Part shown: piece after piece, positions 29,501-41,900 of the stretch | How positions within the stretch are numbered: the first letter of the stretch is position 1 | Layout: every line of letters begins with the position of its first letter | NCBI GenBank assembly: GCA_958298945.1 | Contig: CATQJD010000111.1 | Location: forward strand, 372,001 to 436,000 | DNA from: Atherix ibis | Taxonomy: Eukaryota > Arthropoda > Insecta > Diptera > Athericidae | Reading direction: 5' to 3' | DNA length: 64,000 nt | Program-made: the position numbers and the translations under genes | Notes under the pieces: generated by a model | Told to the model about the DNA's origin: nothing | What the model saw: only the letters and a program-made list of their open reading frames with translations | The model's database searches: none

Positions 29501-30324
29501 ATTCCTCTTAAATATACTACTTCATATTCCTCTTAAATATACTACTTCATATTCCTCTTAAATATACTACTTCATATTCCTCTTAAATATACTACTTCAT
29601 ATACCTCTTAAATATACTACTTCATATTTCTCTTAAACATACTACTTCATATCCTCTTAAATATACTACTTCATATTCATCTTAAATATACTACTTCATA
29701 TTCCTCTTAAATATACTACTTCATATTCGTCTTAAATATACTACTTCATATTCCTCTTAAATATACTACTTCATATTCCTCTTAAATATACTACTTCATA
29801 TTCCTCTTAAACATACTACTTCATAATGGTTTTAAACATATTACTTCATGTTCCTCTTAAATATACTACTTCATATTCCTCTTAAATATACTACTTCATA
29901 TTCCTCTTAAACATACTACTTCATATTCCTCTTAAACATACTACTTCATATTCCTCTTAAATATACTACTTCATATTCCTCTTAAACATACTACTTCATA
30001 TTCCTCTTAAGCATACTACTTCATATTCCTCTTAAACATACTACTTCATATTATTTTTAAACATACTACTTCATATTCTTCTTAAACATACTACTTCATT
30101 TTCCTCTTAAACAGACAACTTCATATTCATCTTAAACATACTACTTCATATTCCTCTTAAATATACTACTTCATATTCCTCTTAAACATACTACTTCATA
30201 TTCCTCTTAAACATACTACTTCATATTCCTCTTAAACATACTACTTCATATTATTTTTAAACATACTACTTCATATTATTTTTAAACATACTACTTCATA
30301 TTCCTCTTAAACATACTACTTCAT
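23545..30324. repeat. 6,780-bp HOR, copy A
   Basis: Copy A and the following copy B share an exact 6,780-bp offset over at least 3.3 kb: CTCGAAAATATAC (23,600 and 30,380), TCCGCTTAAA (24,197 and 30,977) and the CTACAAATATAC junction (24,817 and 31,597). Copy A spans the rest of super-repeat beta and the first kilobase of gamma. Line-by-line reading shows only scattered substitutions between the copies up to about 26,930. Confidence 0.82.
26930..29340. repeat. Satellite patch with clustered 1-4-bp deletions
   Basis: Still the same satellite, but many units lose single bases, most often in the short runs of the monomer: CATATCCTC for CATATTCCTC (27,037; 27,621; 28,240; 28,286; 28,584; 28,757; 29,326), CCTCTAAA for CCTCTTAAA (27,778; 27,803; 28,541; 28,985), CTTAACAT for CTTAAACAT (26,974; 28,410), ACTCAT for ACTTCAT (27,131; 28,900) and ATACACTTC (26,932; 27,151). 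Two single-base gains also occur (28,486; 28,666). Elsewhere such changes are rare, shared between HOR copies and phase-locked. Near 27,370 about 60-70 bp is missing relative to sister copies. Poorly polished consensus is the leading explanation; real local decay is the alternative. Confidence 0.8.
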
Positions 30325-33300
30325 ATTCCTCTTAAACATACTACTTCATATTCCTCTTAAACATACTACTTCATATTCCTCGAAAATATACTACATCATA
30401 TTCCTTTTAAACATACTACTTCATATTCCTCTTAAATATACTACTTCATATTTCTCTTAAATATACTACTTCATATTCCTCCTAAACATACTACTTCATA
30501 TTTCTTTTAAACATACTACTTCATATTCCTCTTAAACATACTACTTCATATTACTTTTAAACATACTACTTCATATTCCTCTTAAACATACTACTTCATA
30601 TTTCTTTTAAACATACTACTTCATATTCCTCTTAAACAAACTACTTCATATTCCTCTTAAACATACTACTTCATATTCCTCTTAAATATACTACTTCATA
30701 TTCCCCTTAAATATACTACTTCATATTCCTCTTAAAAATACTACTCCATATTCCTCTTGAATATACTAATTTATATTCCTCTTAAACATGCTACTTCATA
30801 TTCCTCTTAAACATACTACTTCATATTCCTCTTAAACATACTACTTTATATTCCTCTTAAACATACTACTTCATATTCCTCTTAAACATACTACTTCATA
30901 TTCCTCTTAAATATACTACTTCATATTCCTCTTAAATATACTACTTCATATTCCTCTTAAATATACTACTTCATATTCCGCTTAAATATACGACTTCATA
31001 TTCCTCTTAAACATAATATTTCATATTCCTCTTAAACATACTACTTCATAATGGTTTTAAACATACTTCTTCATATTCCTCTTAAATATACTACTTTATA
31101 TTCCTCTTAAATATACTACTTCATATTCCTCTTAAATATACTTCTTCATATTCCTCTTAAATATACTACTTCATATTCCTCCTAAATATACAACTTCATA
31201 TTCCTCTTAAACATACTACTTCGTATTCCTCTTAAACATACTACTTCATATTTCACTTAAACATACTACTTCATATTCCTCTTAAACATACTACTTCATA
31301 TTCCTCTTAAACATACTACTTCATATTCCTCTTAAATATACTACTTCATATTCCTCTTAAATATTCTACTTCATTTTCCTCTTAAATATACTACTCTTCA
31401 TATTCCTCTTAAATATATTACTTCATATTCCTCTTAAACATACTACTTCATATTCCTCTTAAACATACTACTTCATATTCCTCTTAAATATACTACTTCA
31501 TATTCCTCTTAAATAAACTACTTCATTTTTCTCTTAAATATACTACTTCATATTCCTCTTAAATATACTACTTCATATTCCTCTTAAATATACTACAAAT
31601 ATACTACTTCATATTCCTCTTAAATATACTACTTCATATTCCTCTTATATATACTACTTCATATTCCTCTTAAATATACTAGTTCATATTCCTCTTAAAC
31701 ATACTACTTCATATTCCTCTTAAACATACTATTTCATATTCCTCCTAATATACTACTTTATATTCCTCTTAAATATTCTACTTCATATTCCTCTTAAATA
31801 TACTACTTCATATTCCTCTTAAATATACTACTTCATATTCCTTTAAATATACTACTTAATATTCCTCTTAAATATACTACTTCATATTCCTCTTAAACAT
31901 ACTACTTCATATTCCTCTTAAACATACTACTTCATATTCTTCTTAAATATACTACTTCATATTCCTCTTAAACATATTACTTCGTATTCATCTTAAACAT
32001 ACTACTTCATATTCCACTTAAACATATGATACTACTTCATATTCCTCTTAAACATACTACTTCATATTCCTCTTAAACATACTACTTCATATTACTCTTA
32101 AATATATAACTTCATATTCCTCTTAAACATACTACTTCATATTCCTCTTAAACATACTACTTCATAATCTTCTTATATATACCACTTCATATTCCTCTTC
32201 AACATACTACTTCGTATTCCTCTTAAACATACTACTTCATATTCCACTTAAACATATGACACTTATTCATATTCCTCTAAAACATACTACTGCATATTCC
32301 TCAAAAATATACTACTTCATATTCCTTTTAAACATACTATTTCATATTCCTCTAAAAAATACTACTTCATATTCCCCTTAAATATACTACTTCATATTCC
32401 TCCTAAACATACTACTTCATATTTCTCTTAAACATGCTACTTCATATTCCTCTTAAACATACTACTTCATATTCCTCTTAAACATACTACGTCATATTCC
32501 CCTTAAACATACTACTTCATATTCCTCTTAAATATACTACTTCATATTACTCTTAAACATACTACTTCATATTCCTCTTGAACATACTACTTCATATTCC
32601 TTTTAAACGTACTACTTCATATTCCTCTTAACCATAATACTTCATATTCCTCTTAAACATACTACTTCATATTCCTCTTAAATATACTAATTCATATTCC
32701 CCTTAAATATACTACTTCACATTCCTCTTAAAAATACTACTTCATATTCCTCTTAAATATACTACTTCATATTCCTCTTAAACATACTACTTCATATTCC
32801 TCGTAAATATGCTACTTCATATTCCTCTTAAACATTCAAATTCATATTCGTCTTAAACATAATACTTCATACACCTCCTAATATACTACTTCATATTCCT
32901 TTTAAACATACTACTTCATATTCCTCCAAAATATACTACTTCATATTCCCCTTAAATATACTACGTCATATTCCTCCTAAACATACTACTTCATATTTCT
33001 CTTAAACATACTACTTCATATTCCTCTTAAACATACTACTTCATATTCCTCTTAAATATACTACTTCATATTCCTCTTAAACAAACTACTTCATATTCCT
33101 TTTAAACAAACTACTTCATATTACTCTTAAACATACTACTTCATATTCCTCTTGAACATACTACTTCATATTCCTCTTAAACATACTACTTCATATTCCG
33201 TTTAAATATACTACTTCATATTCCTCTTAAATATATAACTTCATATTCCTCTTAAATATACTACTTCATATTCCTCTTAAATATACTACTCTTCATATTC

Positions 33301-33880
33301 CTCTTAAATATAATACTTCATATTCCTCTTAAATATACTACTTCATATTCCTCTTAAATATACTACTTCATATTCCTCTTAAACATACTACTCCATATTC
33401 CTCTTAAACATACTACTTTATATTCGTCTTAAAAATACTACTTCATATTCCTCTTAAACATACTACCTATATTTCTCTTAAACATACTACTTTATATTCC
33501 TCTTAAACATACTACGTCATATTCCTCTTAAACATACTACTTCATATTCCTCTTAAACATACTACTTCATATTCCGTTTAAATATACTACTTCATATTCG
33601 TCTTAAATATATAACTTCATATTCTTCTTAAATATTATACTTCATATTCCTCTTAAATATACTACTCTTCATATTCCTCTTAAATATACTACTTCATATT
33701 CCTCTTAAATATACTACTTCATATTCCTCTTAAATATACTACTTCATATTCCTCTTAAACATACTACTTCATATTCCTCTTAAACATACTACTTTATATT
33801 CGTCTTAAAAATACTACTTCATATTCCTCTGAAACATACTACTTCATATTCCTCTTAAACATACTACCTATATTCCTCTT
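30325..33880. repeat. 6,780-bp HOR, copy B (partial)
   Basis: Matches 23,545-27,100 at 6,780 bp. Differences are isolated, for example CATATGACAC (32,255) against CATATGATAC (25,475), and TTAAATATACTACAAAT against CTAAAATATACTACAAAT before the junction. Beyond about 33.88 kb the offset breaks down because of indels on both sides (the deletion patch in A, an ACGTATAC insertion near 33,887 and the 424-bp duplication in B). Confidence 0.8.
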
Positions 33881-33980
33881 AAACATACGTATACTACTTC
33901 ATATTCCTCTTAAACATACTACGTCATATTCCTCTTAAACATACTACTTCATATTCCTCTTAAACATACAACTTCATATT

Positions 33981-34720
33981 CCTCGTAAATATGCTACTTC
34001 ATATTCCTCTTAAACATTCAAATTCATATTCGCCTTAAACATAATACTTCATATTCCTCCTAATATACTACTTCATATTCCTTTTAAACATACTACTTCA
34101 TATTCCTCCAAAATATACTACTTCATATTCCCCTTAAATATACTACGTCATATTCCTCCTAAACATACTACTTCATATTTCTCTTAAACATACTACTTCA
34201 TATTCCTCTTAAACATACTACTTCATATTCCTCTTAAACATACTACTTCATATTCCTCTTAAACATACTACTTCATATTCCTTTTAAACATACTACTTCA
34301 TATTACTCTTAAACATACTACTTCATATTCCTCTTAAACATACTACTTCATATTCCTCTTAAACATACTACTTCATATTCCTCTTAAACATACTACTTCA
34401 TATTCCTCGTAAATATGCTACTTCATATTCCTCTTAAACATTCAAATTCATATTCGCCTTAAACATAATACTTCACATTCCTCCTAATATACTACTTCAT
34501 ATTCCTTTTAAACATACTACTTCATATTCCTCCAAAATATACTACTTTATATTCCCCTTAAATATACTACGTCATATTCCTCCTAAACATACTACTTCAT
34601 ATTTCTCTTAAACATACTACTTCATATTCCTCTTAAACATACTACTTCATATTCCTCTTAAACATACTACTTCATATTCCTCTTAAACATACTACTTCAT
34701 ATTCCTCTTAAACATACTAC
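33981..34720. repeat. 424-bp tandem duplication
   Basis: Copies start at 33,981 and 34,405 with CCTCGTAAATATGC. Both carry the otherwise unseen variant CGCCTTAAACATAATAC, where related blocks elsewhere read CGTCTTAAAC, so the pair shares a private mutation. The second copy follows the first for about 300 bp and then enters the CGTTTAAAT module (34,729). Confidence 0.78.
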
Positions 34721-35420
34721 TTCATATTCCGTTTAAATATACTACTTCATATTCCTCTTAAATATATAACTTCATATTCCTCTTAAATATACTACTTCAT
34801 ATTCCTCTTAAATATACTACTCTTCATATTCCTCTTAAATATACTACTTCATATTCCTCTTAAATATACTACTTCATATTCCTCTTAAATATACTACTTC
34901 ATATTCCTCTTAAACATACTACTTCATATTCCTCTTAAACATACTACTTTATATTCGTCTTAAAAATACTACTTCATATTCCTCTTAAACATACTACTTC
35001 ATATTCCTCTTAAACATACTACGTCATATTCCTCTTAAACATACTACTTCATATTCCTCTTAAACATACTACTTCATATTCCGTTTAAATATACTACTTC
35101 ATATTCGTCTTAAATATATAACTTCATATTCCTCTTAAATATACTACTTCATATTCCTCTTAAATATACTACTCTTCATATTCCTCTTAAATATACTACT
35201 TCATATTCCTCTTAAATATACTACTTCATATTCCTCTTAAATATACTACTTCATATTCCTCTTAAACATACTACTTCATATTCCTCTTAAACATACTACT
35301 TTATATTCGTCTTAAAAATACTACTTCATATTCCTCTTAAACATACTACTTCATATTCCTCTTAAACATACTACCTATATTCCTCTTAAACATACAACTT
35401 CATATTCCTCTTAAACATAC
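34721..35420. repeat. CGTTTAAAT / CTACTCTTC module pair in gamma
   Basis: CGTTTAAAT occurs at about 34,729 and 35,072, and ACTACTCTTC at about 34,818 and 35,169, with CGTCTTAAAAATAC after each. A single CCTATATTCC unit lies at about 35,374. This is the same module as at 12.28-13.05 kb. The first copy is shorter, because the CCTATATT part is missing. Confidence 0.7.
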
Positions 35421-36330
35421 TACGTCATATTCCTCTTAAACATACTACTTCATATTCCTCTTAAACATACAACTTCATATTCCTCTTAAACATACTACTT
35501 CATATTCCTCTTAAACATACTACTTCATATTCCTCTTAATTATACTACTTCATATTCCTCTTAAACATACTACTTCATATTCGTCTTAAACATACTACTT
35601 CATATTCCTCTTAAACATACTACTTCATATTCCTCTTAAATATACTACTTCATATTCCTTTTAAACATACTACTGCATATTCCTCAAAAATATACTACTT
35701 CATATTCCTTTTAAACATACTACTTCATATTCCTCCAAAATATACTACTTCATATTCCCCTTAAATATACTACTTCATATTCCTCCTAAACATACTACTT
35801 CATATTTCTCTTAAACATATTACTTCATATTCCTCTTAAACATACTACTTCATATTCCTCTTTAACATACTACTTCATATTCCTTTTAAACATACTTCTT
35901 CATATTACTCTTAAACATACTACTTCATATTCCTCTTAAACATACTACTTCATATTCCTCTTAAACATACTACTTCATATTCCGTTTAAATATACTACTT
36001 CATATTCCTCTTAAATATACTACTTCATATTCCTCTTAAACATACTACTTCATAGTTCTCTTAAACATACTACTTCATATTACTCTTAAATATACTACTT
36101 CATATTACTCTTAAACATACTACTTCATATTCCTCTTAAACATACTACTTCATATTCCTATTTAATATACTAATTCATATTCCCCTTAAATATACTACTT
36201 CACATTCCTCTTAAAAATACTACTTTATATTCCTCTTAAATATACTACTTCATATTCCTCTTAAACATACTACTTCATATTCCTCTTAAACATACTACTT
36301 CATATTCTTCTTAAACATACTAATTCATAT

Positions 36331-36630
36331 TCCTCTTAAACATTCTACTGCATATTCCTCTTAAATATACTACTTCATATTCCTCTTTAACATACTACTT
36401 CATATTCCTCTTAAACATACTGCTTCATATTGCTCTTAAACATACTACTTCACATTCCTCGTAAATATACTACTTCATATTCCTCTTAAACATTCTACTG
36501 CATATTCCTCTTAAATATACTACTTCATATTCCTCTTTAACATACTACTTCATATTCCTCTTAAACATACTGCTTCATATTGCTCTTAAACATACTACTT
36601 CACATTCCTCGTAAATATACTACTTCATAT
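36331..36630. repeat. 150-bp exact tandem duplication (6 monomers x 2)
   Basis: 36,331-36,480 and 36,481-36,630 are identical as read, including ACATTCTACTGC, CTCTTTAACATAC, TACTGCTTC, ATTGCTC, TTCACATTCC and CTCGTAAATATAC. The boundaries can slide by some bases. The last bases before the first copy differ (ACTAATTC against ACTACTTC), marking the left limit. Confidence 0.9.
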
Positions 36631-37530
36631 TCCTCTTAAACATTCTACTTCATATTCCTCTTAAACATAATACTTCATATTCCTCTTAAACATACTACTT
36701 CATATTCCTCTTAAACATACTACTTCATATGCCTCTTAAACCAACTACTTCATATTCCTCTTAAACATAATACTTCATATTCCTCTTAAACATACTACTT
36801 CATATTCCTCTTAAACATACTACTTCATATTCCTCTTAAATATACTACTTCATATTCCTCTTAAACATACTACTGCATATTCCTCAAAAATATACTACTT
36901 CATATTCCTCTTAAATATACTACTTAATATTCCTCTTAAATATACTACTAAATATTCCTCTGAAATATACTACTTCATATTCCTCCTAAACATACTACAT
37001 CATATTCCTCTTAAACATTCTACTGCATATTCCTCTTAAATATACTACTTCATATTCCTCTTTAACATACTACTTCATATTCCTCTTAAACATACTGCTT
37101 CATATTGCTCTTAAACATACTACTTCACATTCCTCGTAAATATACTACTTCATATTCCTCTTAAACATTCTACTTCATATTCCTCTTAAACATAATACTT
37201 CATATTCCTCTTAAACATACTACTTCATATTCCTCTTAAACATACTACTTCATATGCCTCTTAAACCAACTACTTCATATTCCTCTTAAACATAATACTT
37301 CATATTCCTCTTAAACATACTACTTCATATTCCTCTTAAACATACTACTTCATATTCCTCTTAAATATACTACTTCATATTCCTCTTAAACATACTACTG
37401 CATATTCCTCAAAAATATACTACTTCATATTCCTCTTAAATATACTACTTAATATTCCTCTTAAATATACTACTAAATATTCCTCTGAAATATACTACTT
37501 CATATTCCTCCTAAACATACTACATCATAT
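36481..37530. repeat. 525-bp tandem duplication (21 monomers x 2)
   Basis: Copies are about 36,481-37,005 and 37,006-37,530. Shared private markers include TTAAACCAAC, ACTTAATATTCC and CTCTGAAATATAC (AATATTCCTCTGAAA at 36,951 and 37,476). The first copy begins inside the second half of the 150-bp pair, so the two events overlap. The copies are essentially identical as read. Confidence 0.88.
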
Positions 37531-38360
37531 TTCTCTTAAACATACTACTTCATATTCCTCTTAAACATACTACTTCATATCCCTCTTAAACATACTACTT
37601 CATATTCCTTTTAAACATACTACTTCATATTCCTCTTAAACATACTACTTCATATTCCTCTTAAACATACTACTTCATATTCCTCTTACACATACTACTT
37701 CATATTCCTCTTAAACATACTACTTCATATTCCTCTTAAACATACTACTTCATATTCCTCTTAAACATACTACTTCATATTCCTCTTAAACATACTACTG
37801 CATATTCCTCAAAAATATACTACTTCATATTCCTCTTAAATATACTACTTCATATTCCTCTTAAATATACTACTTCATATTCCTCTTAAATATACTACTA
37901 AATATTCCTCTTAAATATACTACTTCATATTCCTCCTAAACATACTACATCATATTTCTCTTAAACATACTACTTCATATTCCTCTTAAACATACTACTT
38001 CATATTCTTCTTAAACATACTACTTCATATTCCTCTTACACATACTACTTCATATTCCTCTTAAACATACTACTTCATATTCCTCTTAAACATACTACTT
38101 CATATTCCTCTTAAACATACTACTTCATATTCCTCTTAAACATACTACTGCATATTCCTCAAAAATATACTACTTCATATTCCTCTTAAACATACTACTT
38201 CATATTCCTCTTACACATACTACTTCATATTCCTCTTAAACATACTACTTCATATTCCTCTTAAACATACTACTTCATATTCCTCTTAAACATACTACTT
38301 CATATTCCTCTTAAACATACTACTGCATATTCCTCAAAAATATACTACTTCATATTCCTC
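37531..38360. repeat. TTACACATAC / ACTGCATATT units, local amplification
   Basis: Short blocks containing CTCTTACACATAC and then ACTGCATATTCCTCAAAAATATAC occur around 37.69, 38.04 and 38.21 kb, with lengths that are whole monomers. The equivalent stretch at about 39.80-40.43 kb shows the first two at a 2,250-bp offset (CCCTCTTAAA at 37,581 and 39,831), so part of the amplification predates the 2,825-bp duplication. Confidence 0.65.
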
Positions 38361-40430
38361 TTAATTATACTACTTCATATTCCTCTTAAACATACTACTT
38401 CATATTCGTCTTAAACATACTACTTCATATTCCTCTTAAACATACTATATCATATTCCTCTTAAACATACTACTTCATATTCCTTTTAAACATACTACTG
38501 CATATTCCTCAAAAATATACTACTTCATATTCCTTTTAAACATACTATTTCATATTCCTCCAAAATATACTACTTCATATTCCCCTTAAATATACTACTT
38601 CATATTCCTCCTAAACATACTACTTCATATTTCTCCTAAACATATTACTTCATATTCCTCTTAAACATACTACTTCATATTCCTCTTTAACATACTACTT
38701 CATATTCCTTTTAAACATACTTCTTCATATTACTCTTAAACATACTACTTCATATTCCTCTTAAACATACTACTTCATATTCCTCTTAAACATACTACTT
38801 CATATTCCGTTTAAATATACTACTTCATATTCCTCTTAAATATACTACTTCATATTCCTCTTAAACATACTACTTCATAGTTCTCTTAAACATACTACTT
38901 CATATTACTCTTAAATATACTACTTCATATTACTCTTAAACATACTACTTCATATTCCTCTTAAACATACTACTTCATATTCCTCTTTAATATACTAATT
39001 CATATTCCCCTTAAATATACTACTTCACATTCCTCTTAAAAATACTACTTTATATTCCTCTTAAATATACTACTTCATATTCCTCTTAAACATACTACTT
39101 CATATTCCTCTTAAACATACTACTTCATATTCTTCTTAAACATACTAATTCATATTCCTCTTAAACATTCTACTGCATATTCCTCTTAAATATACTACTT
39201 CATATTCCTCTTTAACATACTACTTCATATTCCTCTTAAACATACTGCTTCATATTGCTCTTAAACATACTACTTCACATTCCTCGTAAATATACTACTT
39301 CATATTCCTCTTAAACATTCTACTTCATATTCCTCTTAAACATAATACTTCATATTCCTCTTAAACATACTACTTTATATTCCTCTTAAACATACTACTT
39401 CATAATCCTCTTAATCATACTACTTCATATTCCTCTTAAACATTATTCTTCATATTAATCTTAGACATACTACTTCATATTCCTCTTAAACATACTACTT
39501 CATATGCCTCTTAAACCAACTACTTCATATTCCTCTTAAACATAATACTTCATATTCCTCTTAAACATACTACTTCATATTCCTCTTAAACATACTACTT
39601 CATATTCTTCTTAAATATACTACTTCATATTCCTCTTAAACATACTACTGCATATTCCTCAAAAATATACTACTTCATATTCCTCTTAAATATACTACTT
39701 CATATTCCTCCTAAATATACTACTAAATATTCCTCTTAAATATACTACTTCATATTCCTCCTAAACATACTACATCATATTTCTCTTAAACATACTACTT
39801 CATATTCCTCTTAAACATACTACTTCATATCCCTCTTAAACATACTACTTCATATTCCTTTTAAACATACTACTTCATATTCCTCTTAAACATACTACTT
39901 CATATTCCTCTTAAACATACTACTTCATACTCCTCTTACACATACTACTTCATATTCCTCTTAAACATACTACTTCATATTCCTCTTAAACATACTACTT
40001 CATATTCCTCTTAAACATACTACTTCATATTCCTCTTAAACATACTACTGCATATTCCTCAAAAATATACTACTTCATATTCCTCTTAAATATACTACTT
40101 CATATTCCTCTTAAATATACTACTTCATATTCCTCTTAAATATACTACTAAATATTCCTCTTAAATATACTACTTCATATTCCTCCTAAACATACTACAT
40201 CATATTTCTCTTAAACATACTACTTCATATTCCTCTTAAACATACTACTTCATATTCTTCTTAAACATACTACTTCATATTCCTCTTACACATACTACTT
40301 CACATTCCTCTTAAACATACTACTTCATATTCCTCTTAAACATACTACTTCATATTCCTCTTAAACATACTACTTCATATTCCTCTTAAACATACTACTG
40401 CATATTCCTCAAAAATATACTACTTCATAT
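38361..40430. repeat. 2,825-bp HOR, copy 2 (without nested duplications)
   Basis: Follows copy 1 at 2,825 bp up to about 39,165, then at 2,250 bp after the markers TTAAACCAAC (39,511) and CCCTCTTAAA (39,831). The change reflects the missing 150- and 525-bp duplications and four extra monomers (100 bp, holding CATAATCC, ACATTATTC and TTAGACATA) that copy 1 has lost. The collinearity ends near 40,430. Confidence 0.75.
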
Positions 40431-41900
40431 TCCTCTTAAATATACTACTTCATATTCCTCTTAAATATACTACTTTATATTCCTCTTGAATATACTACTT
40501 CATATTCCTCGTAAATATACTACTTCATATTCCTCTTAAACATACTACTTCATATTTCTCTTAAACATACTACATCATATTCCTCTTCAACATACTACTT
40601 CATATTCCTCTTAAACATACTACTTCATATTCCTCTTAAACATACTACTTCATATTCCTTTTAAACATACTACTTCATATCCCTTTTAAACATACTACTT
40701 CATATTCCTCTTAAACATACTATTTCATATTCCTCTTGCACATACTACCTCATATTCCTCTCAAATATACTTCTTCATATTCTTCTTAAATATAATACTT
40801 CATATTCCTCTTAAATATACTACTTCATATTCTTCGTAAATATATTACTTCATATTCCTCTTAAATATGCTACTTCCTATTCCTCTTAAACATACTACTT
40901 CATATTCCTCTTAAACATACTACGAGTACTTCATATTATTCTTAAATATACTACTTCATATTACTCTTAAACATACTACTTCATATTCCTCTTAAACATA
41001 CTACTTCATATTCCTCTTAAACATACTACTTCATATTCCTCTTAAACATACTACTTCATATTCCTCCTAAACATACTACTTCATATTCGTCTTAAATATA
41101 CTACTTCATATTCCTCTTAAATATACTACTTCATATTCCTCTTAAATATACTACTTCATATTCCTCTTAAATATACAACTTCATATTCCTCTTAAATATA
41201 CTACTTCATATTCCTCTTAAACATACTACTTCATATTCCTCTTAAACATACTACTTCATATTCCTCTTAAACATACTACTTCATATTCCTCTTAAACATA
41301 CTACTTCATATTCGTCTTAAATATACTACTTCATATTCCTCTTAAATATACTACTTCATATTCCTCTTAAATATACTACTTCATATTCCTCTTAAATATA
41401 CTACTTCATATTCCTCTTAAATATAATACTTCATATTCCTCTTAAACATACTACTTCATATTCCTCTTAAACATACTACTTCATATTCCTCTTAAACATA
41501 CTACTTCATATTCCTCTTAAACATACTACTTCATATTCGTCTTAAATATACTACTTCATATTCCTTTTAAATATACTACTTCATATTCCTCTTAAACATA
41601 CTACTTCATATTCCTCTTAAACATACTACTTCATATTCCTCTTTAATATATACTACTTCATATTCCTCTTAAATATACTACTTCATATTCCTCTTAAATA
41701 TACTACTCTTCATATTCCTCTTAAATATACTACTTCATATTCCTCTTAAATATACTACGTCATATTCCTCTTAAATATACTACTTCATATTCCTCTTAAA
41801 CATACTACTTCATATTCCTCTTAAACATACTACTTCATATTCCTCTTAAATATACTACTTCATATTCCTCTTAAACATACTACTTCATATTCCTCTTAAA
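40431..41900. repeat. Boundary block and near-consensus monomers
   Basis: From 40.43 kb the variant set of the super-repeats stops. A short mixed stretch (CTTGCACATAC, CTCTCAAATATAC, the first GAGTAC insertion at 40,924) is followed by about 0.9 kb of almost pure consensus units with a CGTCTTAAATATAC unit about every 225 bp (41.09, 41.31 and 41.54 kb). A CTACTCTTC unit lies near 41,706. No other sequence is present. Confidence 0.7.

Larger units (their letters stand above)
35536..38360. repeat. 2,825-bp HOR, copy 1 (with nested duplications)
   Basis: TTAATTATAC at 35,536 and 38,361, and ACATTCTACTGC at about 36,340 and 39,165, are both 2,825 bp apart (113 monomers exactly). Inside copy 1 the 150-bp and 525-bp tandem duplications add 675 bp that copy 2 lacks. 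Removing them leaves 2,150 bp, the same length class as the HOR at the left end of the window. Confidence 0.8.
29307..40430. repeat. Super-repeat gamma (about 11.1 kb)
   Basis: Third super-repeat with the same module order as alpha and beta: CCCTTAAGTA (29,307), ATGGTTTT (29,826), the TCCGCTTAAA block (30,977), TAGTTC (about 31.68 kb), a CGTATTCATC/TGATA module (about 31.98 kb), the CTAAAACATACTACTGC block (about 32.28 kb), CGTTTAAAT/CTACTCTTC modules (33.2-35.4 kb), then the ACTGCATATT to TTAGACATA to CTAAATATTCC series. Internal amplification (424, 150, 525 and 2,825 bp) sets its length. It does not return to CCCTTAAGTA; near 40.43 kb it gives way to the different block of the right part of the window. 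Confidence 0.7.

Noticed and set aside
964..31060. ATGGTTTT units as start codons or inserted elements
   Set aside because: They are single-monomer variants (for example at 964, 2,038, 3,113, 4,187, 6,183, 20,780 and 29,826) in HOR register, and the frame closes within the next few units.
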